Positions 28,119 to 37,261 are shown, counted from the stretch's first letter. The stretch is DNA of 64,000 bases from Achromobacter aegrifaciens (GCF_902859735.1 NZ_CADIJY010000013.1:62001-126000), one strand, 5' to 3'. A program made the numbers and translations. Notes: generated by a model not told the origin, from the letters alone.

Positions 28119-28517
28119 TCAGAATGTGCGGTTCACTCGCTCCAGGACTGCACTCAAATTTTTGACGACCGGGACATAGTCGGCCAACAGTTCCCCACGC
28201 GCCTGGCCATCCTTCCTGCCGAGCATCGCCTCAACGCGCAGGCAAAGTTCAACCAAGGCGCTGCAGCCCAGCAATTGCGCGGTGTTCAGAATCCGGTGCG
28301 CATACCGCTTGACCTCCGCCCACTGCTCCTGTTCGATCGCCAGCAGCAAGGCATCGACGTCCTTCCTGTGGTTGACGTGCAGGCTATGCGCCAGCTCGGC
28401 GGCAATGTCCAGGTCGTTGCCTACCTTGGAAAGCAGTTCATCCCGCAGCACCGCCACCGCCTGGATCTGCGAGTTTTCCTGCTCGGGATGCATGGCCGAA
28501 GCCGCTGGGTTCTGCAC
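28119..28517 (-). CDS. free-standing Hpt phosphotransfer protein
   Basis: A 132-residue all-helical Hpt domain. The phospho-accepting His is probably H74 in VKRYAHRILNTAQLLGC. The usual HxLKG reads HRILNT here, so the Lys after His is missing, but the spacing of helices is right. It lies 24 bp after the BvgA-like regulator gene. It can supply the phosphotransfer step that the two upstream hybrid kinases lack, since neither has its own Hpt domain. The start could be one of two in-frame ATG codons; the upstream one is given. Confidence 0.8.
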   Translation of the reverse strand: MQNPAASAMHPEQENSQIQAVAVLRDELLSKVGNDLDIAAELAHSLHVNHRKDVDALLLAIEQEQWAEVKRYAHRILNTAQLLGCSALVELCLRVEAMLGRKDGQARGELLADYVPVVKNLSAVLERVNRTF

Positions 28518-28541
28518 GCGGAAATATGCCCTATGAGAAAT

Positions 28542-29171
28542 TCACATCGATATTTTCGATTTTCTGGCGAAATCGACTAATTCAACCAGGGAACCGATCT
28601 GCAATTTGGTCATTATCCTGGTCTTGTGCGTGCTGACCGTCTTATTGCTGATGAATAGCGCGTCACCGATCTCCTTATTGCTCAATCCTTGGGCCAGCAT
28701 CTGCGTGACGACCATCTCCTTATTGGACAGCAGTTCAAGTTTCTTCTGGTAGGCATCCGCCACATCCACCTGGCCTGCCGTCTTGGCCGAATTCGGAAAC
28801 ACGCGGTAGCCAGCCAGCACGGACTCGATGCAACGGATCAGTTCCTTGATCTCCAGCCGCTTGCTAGCGTAGCCGCAGGCGCCGAGTTCGGCCACGCGCG
28901 ACGCGAAGACCGACGGATCATGCGCCGACACCACCAGTATCCGCAAGTCCGGATTGATGGCAAGGATTCTGGATATGGCTTCCAGGCCGCCCATTTTCGG
29001 CATGTCCAGGTCCAGCACGATGAGATCAGGGCGCTCGCTGCGGGCCAGCGCCAGCGTATCGACCCCGTTGTCCGCCTCCAGTATCCGGCTGGCGCTGGGC
29101 AAAAGCGCAATCTGCGTTCTCAGAACCAACCGAAACGCGGGATGGTCATCAACAATCAAGACAGTCGACAT
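28542..29171 (-). CDS. BvgA/EvgA-like LuxR-family response regulator
   Basis: A 209-residue response regulator with acidic pair D8-D9, phospho-acceptor D54 (VLDLDMPKMGGLEA) and Lys in YASKRLEI. The LuxR HTH contains LSNKEMVVTQMLAQGLSNKEIGDALFISNKTVSTHK, abbreviated here: its SNKEIGD and ISNKTVSTHKTR blocks closely parallel BvgA. The gene follows two hybrid kinases and precedes the Hpt and EAL genes in one minus-strand operon. It is the likely output of the phosphorelay, and the fimbrial operon starting at 33273 is the obvious candidate target. BvgA-like refers to similarity; the rest of the bvg locus is not here. Confidence 0.9.
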   Translation of the reverse strand: MSTVLIVDDHPAFRLVLRTQIALLPSASRILEADNGVDTLALARSERPDLIVLDLDMPKMGGLEAISRILAINPDLRILVVSAHDPSVFASRVAELGACGYASKRLEIKELIRCIESVLAGYRVFPNSAKTAGQVDVADAYQKKLELLSNKEMVVTQMLAQGLSNKEIGDALFISNKTVSTHKTRIMTKLQIGSLVELVDFARKSKISM

Positions 29172-29182
29172 GCGGCCTCCCT

Positions 29183-30886
29183 TCAGTGGATCTTGGGCAC
29201 GCTGGCCAGCGGCCGCCTGGCATGCGCGAGGATGAACGACTGCAGCGTCTGCAGGTCTACCGGCTTGATCAGCACGGCGTTCATGCTGGCTCGCGCGCCG
29301 GACGCCAGATCGAGTTCAAGTTCGCTTGCGGTATAGCCCAGCACGGGCGTGGCCGCATTCACGCCGCCGCCGGCTCTCAAGGCAGCAGTAAATGCATTGC
29401 CGTCCATGACGGGCATGACGCAATCGCAGATGATCAGATCAAACTCCATCCGTTCGGCCAAGGCCAGACCCGCCGCGCCGTTCTGCGCGAATTGCGCGGA
29501 ATGCTTCAACATCCGCAACTGATGCTTGAGCAGCAGCCGGTTGGCCTCATGGTCGTCGATGACGAGTATGCGCAGGCCGCCGGCGTCGGCCACCGTTGGC
29601 GCAGGAGCCGCTGCCACGGCGGCATTTTCCGAAGGCGGCAGCGCCAAAGGCAAGCGCACCGATATTCTGGCGCCCTGCCCGGCCGTACTGAAAATTTCCA
29701 TGGAGCCCCCCATCAAGCGCGTCAGTTCGTTGCATATGGACAGCCCCAGTCCGATGGTGACGCCTTGCTCCCCGACCACGTGTTCAAAGTGCGGGGCAGC
29801 CAGTCTGGCCTGGATATCCTCGGCAATCCCGGGGCCGGTGTCCGCGACGCACAGCGTGATCCACTGCACCTCTTCCGTGGCGGCCCCGGCGCTCAGCGCG
29901 ACATCGATACGGCCATGCCCCGTGAAGCGGACCGCATTGGACAACAGCTTATCCAGCAGTTGCTTCAGGCGAACGGGATCCGAGAAATGACGCTCGGCAA
30001 TGTCGCGGCCGATGTCCAGGGTCAACTGCAGGCCTTTTTCTTGGGCAGCGCCCCGAAATGATGCCAGCGTGTCGGCCGCCAGCGCGCGCAGATCGACGTT
30101 CTGCCGTCGCAGTTGAAAGTGACCGGTTTCCAGCTTGGATATGTCGATCAGGCCGCTGATCAGGGACAACAGCGATTGCGCCGACTGGCGCGACACGGCA
30201 AGTCTTTCATACGTCTCGCTGACGAGTCCCCCGCGCGCCAGCATCAGTTCAAGCATGCCGATAATCGCGTTCAGGGGGGTGCGGAGTTCATGGCTGATGA
30301 ACGCAAGATACGTTGATTTCATCAGGTTGGCCCTTTCCATATTGAGCCGAGTTGTCGACACGTCCCGCAGCATGTCGGGAAAGCCACGAAAGCGTGCGCT
30401 GCCCCCGATCAACCCGATGATGGCGCCGTCCTCTCCGCGCAACGGCGCGGCCCAAGCGGCTACCCCACACGTAGGATCATGCTCGAACGGATGTTCGCGG
30501 ACCAGGGTTTCACCGCCGGCCAGCACTTGACGATAATCGTCGATTATCTCGTTCAGGTTGGGCGGCGGTTCGCTGCCCGAGTCCGGCGCGGACAGGGACT
30601 CCAGCGGAACATGCAGAGGGCGGCTCCAGCCCTCGCTGCGGCATGTAGCGGCGTACTCCCTGAGCGCGTCATTGCGCGTCACCAGATTCAAATCCAGATC
30701 GCGGATGAAAATCCCGGCGGGTAGCGTATCCGCCAGGCGCGCCAGCCGGGCCAGTTCGCCGCGCGGCGACCTGGCGCTGCGCATGCGCACCGCGAGCCAG
30801 ACCAGCATCAAGACCAGCGCCGCAGCCAGCGCCAGATTCAGGAATACGGAAAGCGTGAGTATGGAGTCTGCCTCGCGATGGACCAC
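29183..30886 (-). CDS. hybrid sensor histidine kinase (intact H-box) with C-terminal receiver
   Basis: A 567-residue kinase with one N-terminal membrane helix (residues about 10-33) and almost no periplasmic part. A PAS-like segment (residues about 45-175, LPAGIFIRDLDLNLVTRND) comes next. The HisKA site is AFISHELRTPLNAIIG with H199, followed by an ATPase domain (LSNAVRFT, VADTGPGIAED, GLGLSI). The C-terminal receiver has VIDDHEANRLLL and Asp in IICDCVMPVMDG, with Lys in LIKPVDL. It starts at GTG, overlapping the stop of the upstream kinase by 1 bp. It senses an internal or membrane signal and is the only kinase of the pair able to autophosphorylate. Confidence 0.9.
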   Translation of the reverse strand: MVHREADSILTLSVFLNLALAAALVLMLVWLAVRMRSARSPRGELARLARLADTLPAGIFIRDLDLNLVTRNDALREYAATCRSEGWSRPLHVPLESLSAPDSGSEPPPNLNEIIDDYRQVLAGGETLVREHPFEHDPTCGVAAWAAPLRGEDGAIIGLIGGSARFRGFPDMLRDVSTTRLNMERANLMKSTYLAFISHELRTPLNAIIGMLELMLARGGLVSETYERLAVSRQSAQSLLSLISGLIDISKLETGHFQLRRQNVDLRALAADTLASFRGAAQEKGLQLTLDIGRDIAERHFSDPVRLKQLLDKLLSNAVRFTGHGRIDVALSAGAATEEVQWITLCVADTGPGIAEDIQARLAAPHFEHVVGEQGVTIGLGLSICNELTRLMGGSMEIFSTAGQGARISVRLPLALPPSENAAVAAAPAPTVADAGGLRILVIDDHEANRLLLKHQLRMLKHSAQFAQNGAAGLALAERMEFDLIICDCVMPVMDGNAFTAALRAGGGVNAATPVLGYTASELELDLASGARASMNAVLIKPVDLQTLQSFILAHARRPLASVPKIH

Positions 30887-32967
30887 TATGGCGCTCCATC
30901 CCGTGCACGTCCGCTCGCGACGCAGGCCGCCGGCAGGCAGGAAGCGACGGCGGCTTCCAGCGCGCGCAGATCCGCAGGCTTGACCAGCACCGCGTTCATG
31001 CCAGCCTGCAAACCCGCCTCATGGTCTTCCCGGCGCGCGTCGGCCGTGTATCCGAGCACGGGAACGGTGGCGCACTCGCCCGCGCCGGCACGCAGCGCCC
31101 GGGTGAACTCTGCCCCGTCCATGTCCGGCATCATGCCATCGCAGACCACCAGGTCGAACCTGCCTGCTCTGGCAAGCGCCAAGCCCTGCGCGCCATCCTC
31201 CGCCGTCTGGACGGCATGGCCGAGGAATTCCAATTGGCCTTTCAACAGCAGGCGGTTGGCGGCCTGGCTTTCAACCACAAGCGTCCGCAACCCGGTGGCG
31301 GGTCGCTGAGCCATTCCGAGCACGGTCTCTTGCGACGGGTCGCGCCGCTCGCCGGATCCGAGCATCAGCGGCACGCGGACATGGACGTGCGTACCCTCGC
31401 CCACGACGCTGGAGATGCGGATGGTTCCGCCAACGCGATGCACGATCTGCCGACAGTAGTGCAAGCCCAGCCCGGCGCCATCGGGCGAGGCGCTCAGCCC
31501 GGCTTCGTAGCGGGAGGCCGACAGCTTCTGCTGTATGTGCGGATCAATGCCGCTGCCGGTATCGATGACCGACAGCGAGACCCATTGCCGGCCATCTTCC
31601 ACCGGGGCGGCGTCCAGATGTATCCGGACGCCGCCCCGTTCCGTGAATCGGATGGCGTTGGACAGGAAATTGTTGAGCAACTGATTCAACCCCTGAGCGT
31701 CCGCCATGTGGCTGGCGGCGACCCCGGGAGCCACCTCCAGCGTCAGGCTTATGCCCTTTTCGTAGGCGCTGGGAGCGAACAGCGCAACCACGTCGGCTAC
31801 CACCCTGCGCAGCGAATGGGATACGCGCGCGCATGCCAGATCGCCGGTCTCCATTCTGCGCGTATCGACGATGGACGGAATCAACTGGAGCAGGGACCGC
31901 GTAGACAAGCGAACGGTCGCCAACATTTCTTTCGACTGCCGCGGCATCGCCGCGTCAAGCGACGCCATTTCCAACAGGCCCGCCATGGCGTTCAAGGGAT
32001 TGCGCACATCGCGGCTGACCGCCGCCAGGAACCGCGTTTTCATGTCATTGATGCGTTCTGCCCGGCCACGTGCGCTTGCCGAATCCTCCAACGACTGGCT
32101 ATGGCCCAGGAAGTACATGCCCTTGGCGAAAACGCCTATGACCTGATCTTCAGCGCCAAACAGAGGAAAAATCTGGGCCTGGATTGCCGCCCGGATTCCG
32201 GCGGCTCCTGGCAGCTCCTGGCTGTAGTCATAAGAGCGCGGTTCGCCGGTAGCCACCGCGGCCTGGAACTCGCGCACGATGACGGCAACTTCGGGCGGCA
32301 CCTGAATCTGATCCTTCTCTGCGCCGGAGAGGAATCCCAGATCGATGTGCTCGGGCCTGGCCCATCCGTTCCTGATGACGATGTCCGAAAAGCGCCGCAT
32401 GCCATCGCTGAGCCCGACCAGACGCAGCGATTTTTCCCGAATAACCATGTCCACAGGCGCCGCGGCGATCAAGCGCGCGGCTTGCCTCAAATGCGCCAGC
32501 AGATCGTGGCTTTTATTCGCCGTGCCTTTCAGTGCCAGCAGGACCCATAGCACGGCCAGAAACAAGACGCCGTTCAAGGCCCAGGAGAGGATCGCAGCAG
32601 ATGCAAGCTGTTGCTGCAGCGAGGCGGCGATGGTCGGCGCGCTCAGCGCACATAGCACGACAACAAGAATCGCGGCCGCCCCAATTGCCATCCTGATTCG
32701 AACGGCATTGCCGCGTCGTATAGCGCTAGCAAAAACTTCAGGCTTCATCTGGAGATTGTCGATGGTCGTGCCTATGGCTGAATTTGATATGCGCTGCGCA
32801 ACGGCGATTTTATCGCAGAAGGCATCGCGCCACCCCTCCGCACGCGTCGCCGGCCCCATAAATTCCGCGTAACGTTGCTTCCAAATCACGGCCCAAAAAA
32901 TACCAAATAGGACCAATAAAACCGCCTCATTTCGCCAAGGTTGGCAATTATTGGAAAGAATCGCCAA
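30886..32967 (-). CDS. hybrid histidine kinase-like protein lacking the phospho-accepting His
   Basis: A 693-residue protein with three membrane helices (about 14-30, 92-110 and 125-145) and a PAS-like region. A dimerisation domain reads FLAAVSRDVRNPLNAM where kinases have SHELRTPL. The His codon is replaced by CGC, Arg319 (bases 32011-32013). The ATPase domain keeps LSNAIRFT and VIDTGSGID. The receiver has Asp610 (VVCDGMMPDMDG), but the acidic pair is E566-S567 instead of Asp-Asp. It therefore cannot autophosphorylate at the normal site and may act as a regulatory partner of the next kinase. The TTG start at 32967 has no ribosome site, and the true start may be internal. Confidence 0.85.
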   Translation of the reverse strand: MAILSNNCQPWRNEAVLLVLFGIFWAVIWKQRYAEFMGPATRAEGWRDAFCDKIAVAQRISNSAIGTTIDNLQMKPEVFASAIRRGNAVRIRMAIGAAAILVVVLCALSAPTIAASLQQQLASAAILSWALNGVLFLAVLWVLLALKGTANKSHDLLAHLRQAARLIAAAPVDMVIREKSLRLVGLSDGMRRFSDIVIRNGWARPEHIDLGFLSGAEKDQIQVPPEVAVIVREFQAAVATGEPRSYDYSQELPGAAGIRAAIQAQIFPLFGAEDQVIGVFAKGMYFLGHSQSLEDSASARGRAERINDMKTRFLAAVSRDVRNPLNAMAGLLEMASLDAAMPRQSKEMLATVRLSTRSLLQLIPSIVDTRRMETGDLACARVSHSLRRVVADVVALFAPSAYEKGISLTLEVAPGVAASHMADAQGLNQLLNNFLSNAIRFTERGGVRIHLDAAPVEDGRQWVSLSVIDTGSGIDPHIQQKLSASRYEAGLSASPDGAGLGLHYCRQIVHRVGGTIRISSVVGEGTHVHVRVPLMLGSGERRDPSQETVLGMAQRPATGLRTLVVESQAANRLLLKGQLEFLGHAVQTAEDGAQGLALARAGRFDLVVCDGMMPDMDGAEFTRALRAGAGECATVPVLGYTADARREDHEAGLQAGMNAVLVKPADLRALEAAVASCLPAACVASGRARDGAP

Positions 32968-33272
32968 TTGTCGTTTTCATATGAAATTTCATACAACAAG
33001 AAGGGAGAATTCCTACAAATTCAGAATTCCGATTCTATTAATTTTCAGTTGCCGACGAAATGCGGAATACGGGATTCGGAGGAGCAGGCGAATGAATTAT
33101 CCGGCTGCGTCCTTTTATCAATTGTTCGAATTGAATTTTGATAACAACTGAATCGCACGGAAGTTGATTCCTGAAAACCGAAATAAAGCATTTCGCAAGT
33201 CGGTCGCCCTCTGCTTTCAGTAATCCCCAGGCGGCGCTTTTGATTATTAATCGACTCAGGATATTCACTTCC
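32968..33272. other. AT-rich divergent intergenic region between kinase and fimbrial operons
   Basis: This 305-bp gap is markedly AT-rich against its surroundings. It holds overlapping palindromes at 32975-32993, an inverted repeat TCAATT/AATTGA near 33118-33135, and the leader of the fimbrial subunit gene. Short open frames inside it have no ribosome site or coding character. It should contain promoters for both operons. Confidence 0.6.
32975..32993. promoter_or_regulatory. overlapping palindromes, candidate response-regulator site
   Basis: TTTCATATGAAATTTCATA contains two overlapping perfect palindromes, TTTCATATGAAA (12 bp) and TATGAAATTTCATA (14 bp). It reads as successive inverted heptads of TTTCATA. 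BvgA binds inverted heptads near TTTCCTA, so this is a reasonable target for the BvgA-like regulator encoded in the adjacent operon. Confidence 0.5.
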
Positions 33273-33803
33273 ATGAACAAGAACATCATTATCAAGTTTG
33301 CCCTGCTCGCCACGGCAGCCGCAGTTTCCCAAACCGCCCTGGCTGAGGACGGCCGCATTAACTTCATTGGCGAAATCGTCGATGCCCCGTGCGATGTCTC
33401 GCCCCAGGCAACCAACCTGGTCGTCCCGCTTGGGAAAGTGTCCCGGACCACCCTGGACGGCGCCGTGGGCAAGTACTCGACGCCCGCGCAATTCGAACTC
33501 CAGCTGGCCAATTGCAGCGCCACGGCCAAGGGCGCCAGCGTGACGTTCACCGGCACCGCAGACACGATCAACACGGACACACTGGCGATCGGTATCGGCG
33601 AACTGGGCAGCGCCACCGGCGTGGCCGTCGAGCTGCGCGATTCCACCCAGAAAAAAATCAAGCTGGGAGCGGAGTCCCCCGAATACACGCTGCGCGCCGG
33701 CACCAACAATCTGAAGTTCGGCGCCGTTTATGTGTCGACCGCCAACACCGTCACCGTCGGCCCCGCCAACGCCACCGCGCAGTTCACGGTGAACTACAAG
33801 TAA
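33273..33803 (+). CDS. major fimbrial subunit (chaperone-usher pilin), operon I
   Basis: A 176-residue type 1-like pilin. The signal peptide ends at ALA (residue 24), and the mature protein begins EDGRINFIGEIVDAPCDV. The conserved disulfide pairs Cys in DAPCDV with Cys in QLANCSAT. The C-terminus FTVNYK provides the beta-zipper motif with penultimate Tyr recognised by the chaperone. The start at 33273 places the signal peptide correctly. It is the first gene of operon I (subunit, chaperone, usher, adhesin, regulator), downstream of an AT-rich control region. The length and motifs are normal. Confidence 0.92.
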   Translation: MNKNIIIKFALLATAAAVSQTALAEDGRINFIGEIVDAPCDVSPQATNLVVPLGKVSRTTLDGAVGKYSTPAQFELQLANCSATAKGASVTFTGTADTINTDTLAIGIGELGSATGVAVELRDSTQKKIKLGAESPEYTLRAGTNNLKFGAVYVSTANTVTVGPANATAQFTVNYK

Positions 33804-33915
33804 CGCCGCTTTGCCGGACCGCCAGCCCCTCAAAAGCGGGGCTGGCCGCAAGCCTACTCGCAGCAGGCGGTTCCACGAGAACCCGATGGCTTGCGAGCAC
33901 AACATCGAGATCCCC

Positions 33916-34698
33916 ATGCTGAAAGACATCGCGCAACGGTTCGTGCACAAGGCGCGGCCCTTCATGATTTTCGCCCTGGCGGCCACGCTGGCCCACGCCA
34001 ATGCGGCAGCCGGCGTGCTGGTCGGCGGCACCCGCGTCATTTTCAACGAGAAGGACCGCGAGTCCTCCATTCCCGTCAAGAACACTGGCGTGTCCCCTTA
34101 CGTCGTGCAGGCCTGGATCGATGCAGGCGAAGGCGCTGCCAAGGCGCCGTTCGTGGCAAGCCCGCCGCTGTCGCGGCTGGACCCAGGCCAGGAAAACGTG
34201 CTGCGCATACTGCGCCTGGCCGGCAATCTGCCTCTCGACCGCGAATCGGTGTTCTGGCTCAACGTCAAGGAAATCCCGGAAAAGAGCCAGGATGAAAACG
34301 TACTGCAGATCGCGGTGCGCACCCGCATCAAACTGTTCTACCGGCCGTCGGGCCTGGCGGGCAAACCCGGCGAACAGCGTCAGCAGTTGCAGTGGGCGGT
34401 CGCCGCCGGCGGCAGAGGCGCCGTGCTCAAGATTGCAAATCCGTCCGCCTATCACGTCACCTTCGCCACGCTGAACGTCAATGGCGGCCAGCAGGAGATC
34501 AACGGCGGCATGGTGTCGCCCGGCGGCACCCTGGAGTACCCCTTGTCCGGGATGTCCGCGCCCAGGGACGTGGACGTCGTGTTCACGACCATCAACGACT
34601 ACGGCGCCGAGACCCCCGAGGAAAGAGTCCGCGTACCCAGCGCCCAAGTTCCGGTCCACGTCAAGGCCGAGCCCGTCGCGCCTGCCGCAAGCCGTTAA
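33916..34698 (+). CDS. periplasmic pilus-assembly chaperone, operon I
   Basis: A 260-residue PapD-like chaperone with a signal peptide (MLKDIAQRFVHKARPFMIF..., cut after NAAA). The two Ig-like domains show GVLVGGTRVIFNEKDRESS at the start, SRLDPGQENVLRILRL, and the family signature PLDRESVFWLNVKEIP, then VAIRTRIKLFYRP-like TRIKLFYRPSG. It donates the G1 strand to pilin subunits and delivers them to the usher. Starts at 33886 or further upstream are possible; 33916 gives the best signal peptide. The stop overlaps an ATG just before the usher gene, so translation may be coupled. Confidence 0.92.
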   Translation: MLKDIAQRFVHKARPFMIFALAATLAHANAAAGVLVGGTRVIFNEKDRESSIPVKNTGVSPYVVQAWIDAGEGAAKAPFVASPPLSRLDPGQENVLRILRLAGNLPLDRESVFWLNVKEIPEKSQDENVLQIAVRTRIKLFYRPSGLAGKPGEQRQQLQWAVAAGGRGAVLKIANPSAYHVTFATLNVNGGQQEINGGMVSPGGTLEYPLSGMSAPRDVDVVFTTINDYGAETPEERVRVPSAQVPVHVKAEPVAPAASR

Positions 34699-34715
34699 TG
34701 CCCGGAGCTCATGCA

Positions 34716-37220
34716 ATGAATGGCGTATCGCAGGGTCGCATGCCCCCTTTCGCGGCATTGGCATCGCTGTTGCTGGGCCTGGCTTCCTTTTCCGCTCAGG
34801 CCGCCGAGCCGGCGGGCACGGTCTTCAATCAGGAATTCCTGGGTACGGGCGGAGACCAGCCGCAGGCAGACTTGTCCATCTTCAGTTTCGGCAATAGCGT
34901 GCTGCCGGGCGAGTACCTGGCCGACGTGTTCGTCAACGATCAGTCCATGGGCGCGAGCCGAATCATCGTCGAAGTCCAGGAGGGCCTCAAGCAGCCCTCG
35001 GTCTGCCTGACCCGCGGCCAATTGGAGAACTGGGGCGTCAACATGGCCGCGCTGCCCGAATCCGCCGGCGCGGACGGCGCCTGCGTGGACCTGCCCGCGC
35101 TGGTGCAAGACGCCGCCGTGAATTTCGATGGCGGCAAGCAACGGCTGTATCTGAGCATTCCGCAGGCCGCGCTCAAGCGCGCGGCGCGAGATTCAGTCGA
35201 CCCGTCGCGCTGGGACAAGGGCATCACCTCGGCCCTGCTGGACTATCAGCTCAATATGTCGCGCCAGGGCGGAGGCAACTCCTCCAACCGCGGCGCCGAA
35301 TCGCCCTACGCGGCCTACGCCGGATTGCGCGGTGGCTTGAACTTCGGCGACTGGCGCCTGCGCCACGCCTCCAACTACAACCGCGGCACCAACGGTCGCG
35401 GTGAATGGCAGTCGCTGGAAACCAATCTGCAGCGCGACCTGCGCTCGATCAACGGCCAATTGCTACTTGGCGACGGCAACACGCCGGGCAACTTTTTCGA
35501 TAGCGTGCCATTCCGCGGCGTGCAGATCTCCTCGGACGACTCCATGCTGCCGGACAGCATGCAGGGCTACGCGCCGACCATACGCGGCATCGCCCAGACC
35601 AATGCGCTCGTCACTGTCAGGCAGAACGGCTACATCGTCTACAACGCCTATGTCGCGCCCGGCGCGTTCGTGCTGGACGACCTGTACCCGTCGTCCTCCG
35701 GCGGCGACCTGGAAGTCACCATTACGGAGTCGGACGGGCGCCAGACCCGTTACGTGCAGGCCTATGCCTCCGTGCCAACGCTGTTGCGCGAAGGCACCTG
35801 GCGCTATAGCGCCACCGCCGGACGCTATCGCAGCGCCTCCGGCTCCGACGAGCGTGAACCCACCTTTGTGCAAGGCACGATCGCGCGCGGCCTGGGCCAG
35901 GAATTCTCGTTGTATGGCGGCATCACCGCGGCCAGCATCTATCAATCCGCCCTCGTGGGCGTAGGCAAGAATCTGCGCAGTTTCGGCGCGATTTCGTTGG
36001 ACCTGTCGCACGCGCGCACCTCCACCGAGCGATTGAAAACGCAGGGCCAGTCCGTGCGCTTCCTGTATGCCAAATCCCTCGACGAAATCGGCACCAACTT
36101 CCGAGTCGCCGGCTATCGCTATTCCACCAGCGGCTACCGGACCTTCCGGGAAGCGACCGGCGTCGACGATTTCGAGCCGGGCTACAAGATGCCCAGCCGC
36201 CGCAACGAACTACGATTCGAGGTAAGCCAGTCGCTGGGCTCTTGGGGTTCGGTCTACGCCTCGGCGCGCCAACAGTCGTACTGGCAGACGAATCAAAAGG
36301 AGCGGCTGATCCAGGTCGGATACTCCGGTTCCTACAGACAGGTCAGTTACAACGTCTTCGTCGACATGAACACCGGCCGCAGCGGTTCGAATGACCGCCG
36401 GATCATGCTGTCGATGTCGATTCCGCTAGGCGCCTCGGGCAGCAGCGCCCACTACTCCCTGACCACCGGCAACAATGGCGAGACCAGCCACGCGGCCACC
36501 GTTTCCGGCTCCGCGTTCGAAGACAACCGGCTCAGCTACAACCTGACTGCGGCGACCTCCAACCAGAACGGCGTCAACAGCTCCGGCAACGCCTACTACT
36601 TGTCCAGGATCGGCCGCCTCGACCTGGGCGCGTCGCAGGGACGCAACTACAACCAGATCAACGCGGGCCTGTCAGGCGGCATCGTCGTCCATGCCGGCGG
36701 CGTGACGTTCGGCCAGCCTCTGGGTGAAACCGTGGCGCTGGTGCACGCTCCGTCGGCGGAGAACGTGCGCTTTGAATCGCATCCAGGCGTCAGCACCGAT
36801 GCCAGCGGCTACGCCATCGTGCCGAGTCTGAGCCCGTACCGTTCCAACCGTCTGGCCATGCTCACCGCAGACCTGGGCGACACCGTCGAAGTCAAGAACG
36901 CGGCGGTGAATCTGGTCCCCACTCGCGGCGCGGTGATACGTGCCGGGTTTGAGACGGTGGTTGGCTATCGCCTGATGCTGACGCTGACCCGCAAGGACAA
37001 CAGCGTGGTGCCGTTCGGCGCGCGCATCGACAACGAGGCGGGCCAGGAAATCGGCATCGTCGGACCGGACGGCCAAGCCTTCGTGACCGGCGCGCAGCAG
37101 TCCGGAACGATGCGCATCGTCTGGGGCCGCGGCGCAGCCGACAGCTGTGGTGTGTCCTACACCCTGCCGCAAGAGGACCGCCCCGCTCCCATACGCGAAG
37201 TCGCCTACCTGTGCCTGTGA
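34716..37220 (+). CDS. fimbrial outer-membrane usher, operon I
   Basis: An 834-residue FimD/PapC-family usher. After the signal peptide (cut near QAAEP) come the N-terminal chaperone-binding domain (FNQEFLGTG, GEYLADVFVNDQ), the 24-strand barrel with plug (GDGNTPGNFFDSVPFRGVQ, PDSMQGYAPTIRGIAQTNA), and the C-terminal domains ending in SCGVSYTLPQ. The start at 34716 has a GGAG ribosome site; an earlier in-frame ATG at 34698 overlaps the chaperone stop. The length is typical for the family and there is no frameshift. Together with the chaperone at 33916 it should assemble the subunits at 33273 and 37262. Confidence 0.94.
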   Translation: MNGVSQGRMPPFAALASLLLGLASFSAQAAEPAGTVFNQEFLGTGGDQPQADLSIFSFGNSVLPGEYLADVFVNDQSMGASRIIVEVQEGLKQPSVCLTRGQLENWGVNMAALPESAGADGACVDLPALVQDAAVNFDGGKQRLYLSIPQAALKRAARDSVDPSRWDKGITSALLDYQLNMSRQGGGNSSNRGAESPYAAYAGLRGGLNFGDWRLRHASNYNRGTNGRGEWQSLETNLQRDLRSINGQLLLGDGNTPGNFFDSVPFRGVQISSDDSMLPDSMQGYAPTIRGIAQTNALVTVRQNGYIVYNAYVAPGAFVLDDLYPSSSGGDLEVTITESDGRQTRYVQAYASVPTLLREGTWRYSATAGRYRSASGSDEREPTFVQGTIARGLGQEFSLYGGITAASIYQSALVGVGKNLRSFGAISLDLSHARTSTERLKTQGQSVRFLYAKSLDEIGTNFRVAGYRYSTSGYRTFREATGVDDFEPGYKMPSRRNELRFEVSQSLGSWGSVYASARQQSYWQTNQKERLIQVGYSGSYRQVSYNVFVDMNTGRSGSNDRRIMLSMSIPLGASGSSAHYSLTTGNNGETSHAATVSGSAFEDNRLSYNLTAATSNQNGVNSSGNAYYLSRIGRLDLGASQGRNYNQINAGLSGGIVVHAGGVTFGQPLGETVALVHAPSAENVRFESHPGVSTDASGYAIVPSLSPYRSNRLAMLTADLGDTVEVKNAAVNLVPTRGAVIRAGFETVVGYRLMLTLTRKDNSVVPFGARIDNEAGQEIGIVGPDGQAFVTGAQQSGTMRIVWGRGAADSCGVSYTLPQEDRPAPIREVAYLCL

Positions 37221-37261
37221 TGCCTGGCTTGGCGATTGCAAGCTTGAGGAATGAAAAACAA

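Noticed and set aside
32941-33151. Two overlapping 66-residue frames upstream of the first pilin
   Set aside because: They lie in AT-rich control DNA, overlap each other, have no ribosome site and no family.
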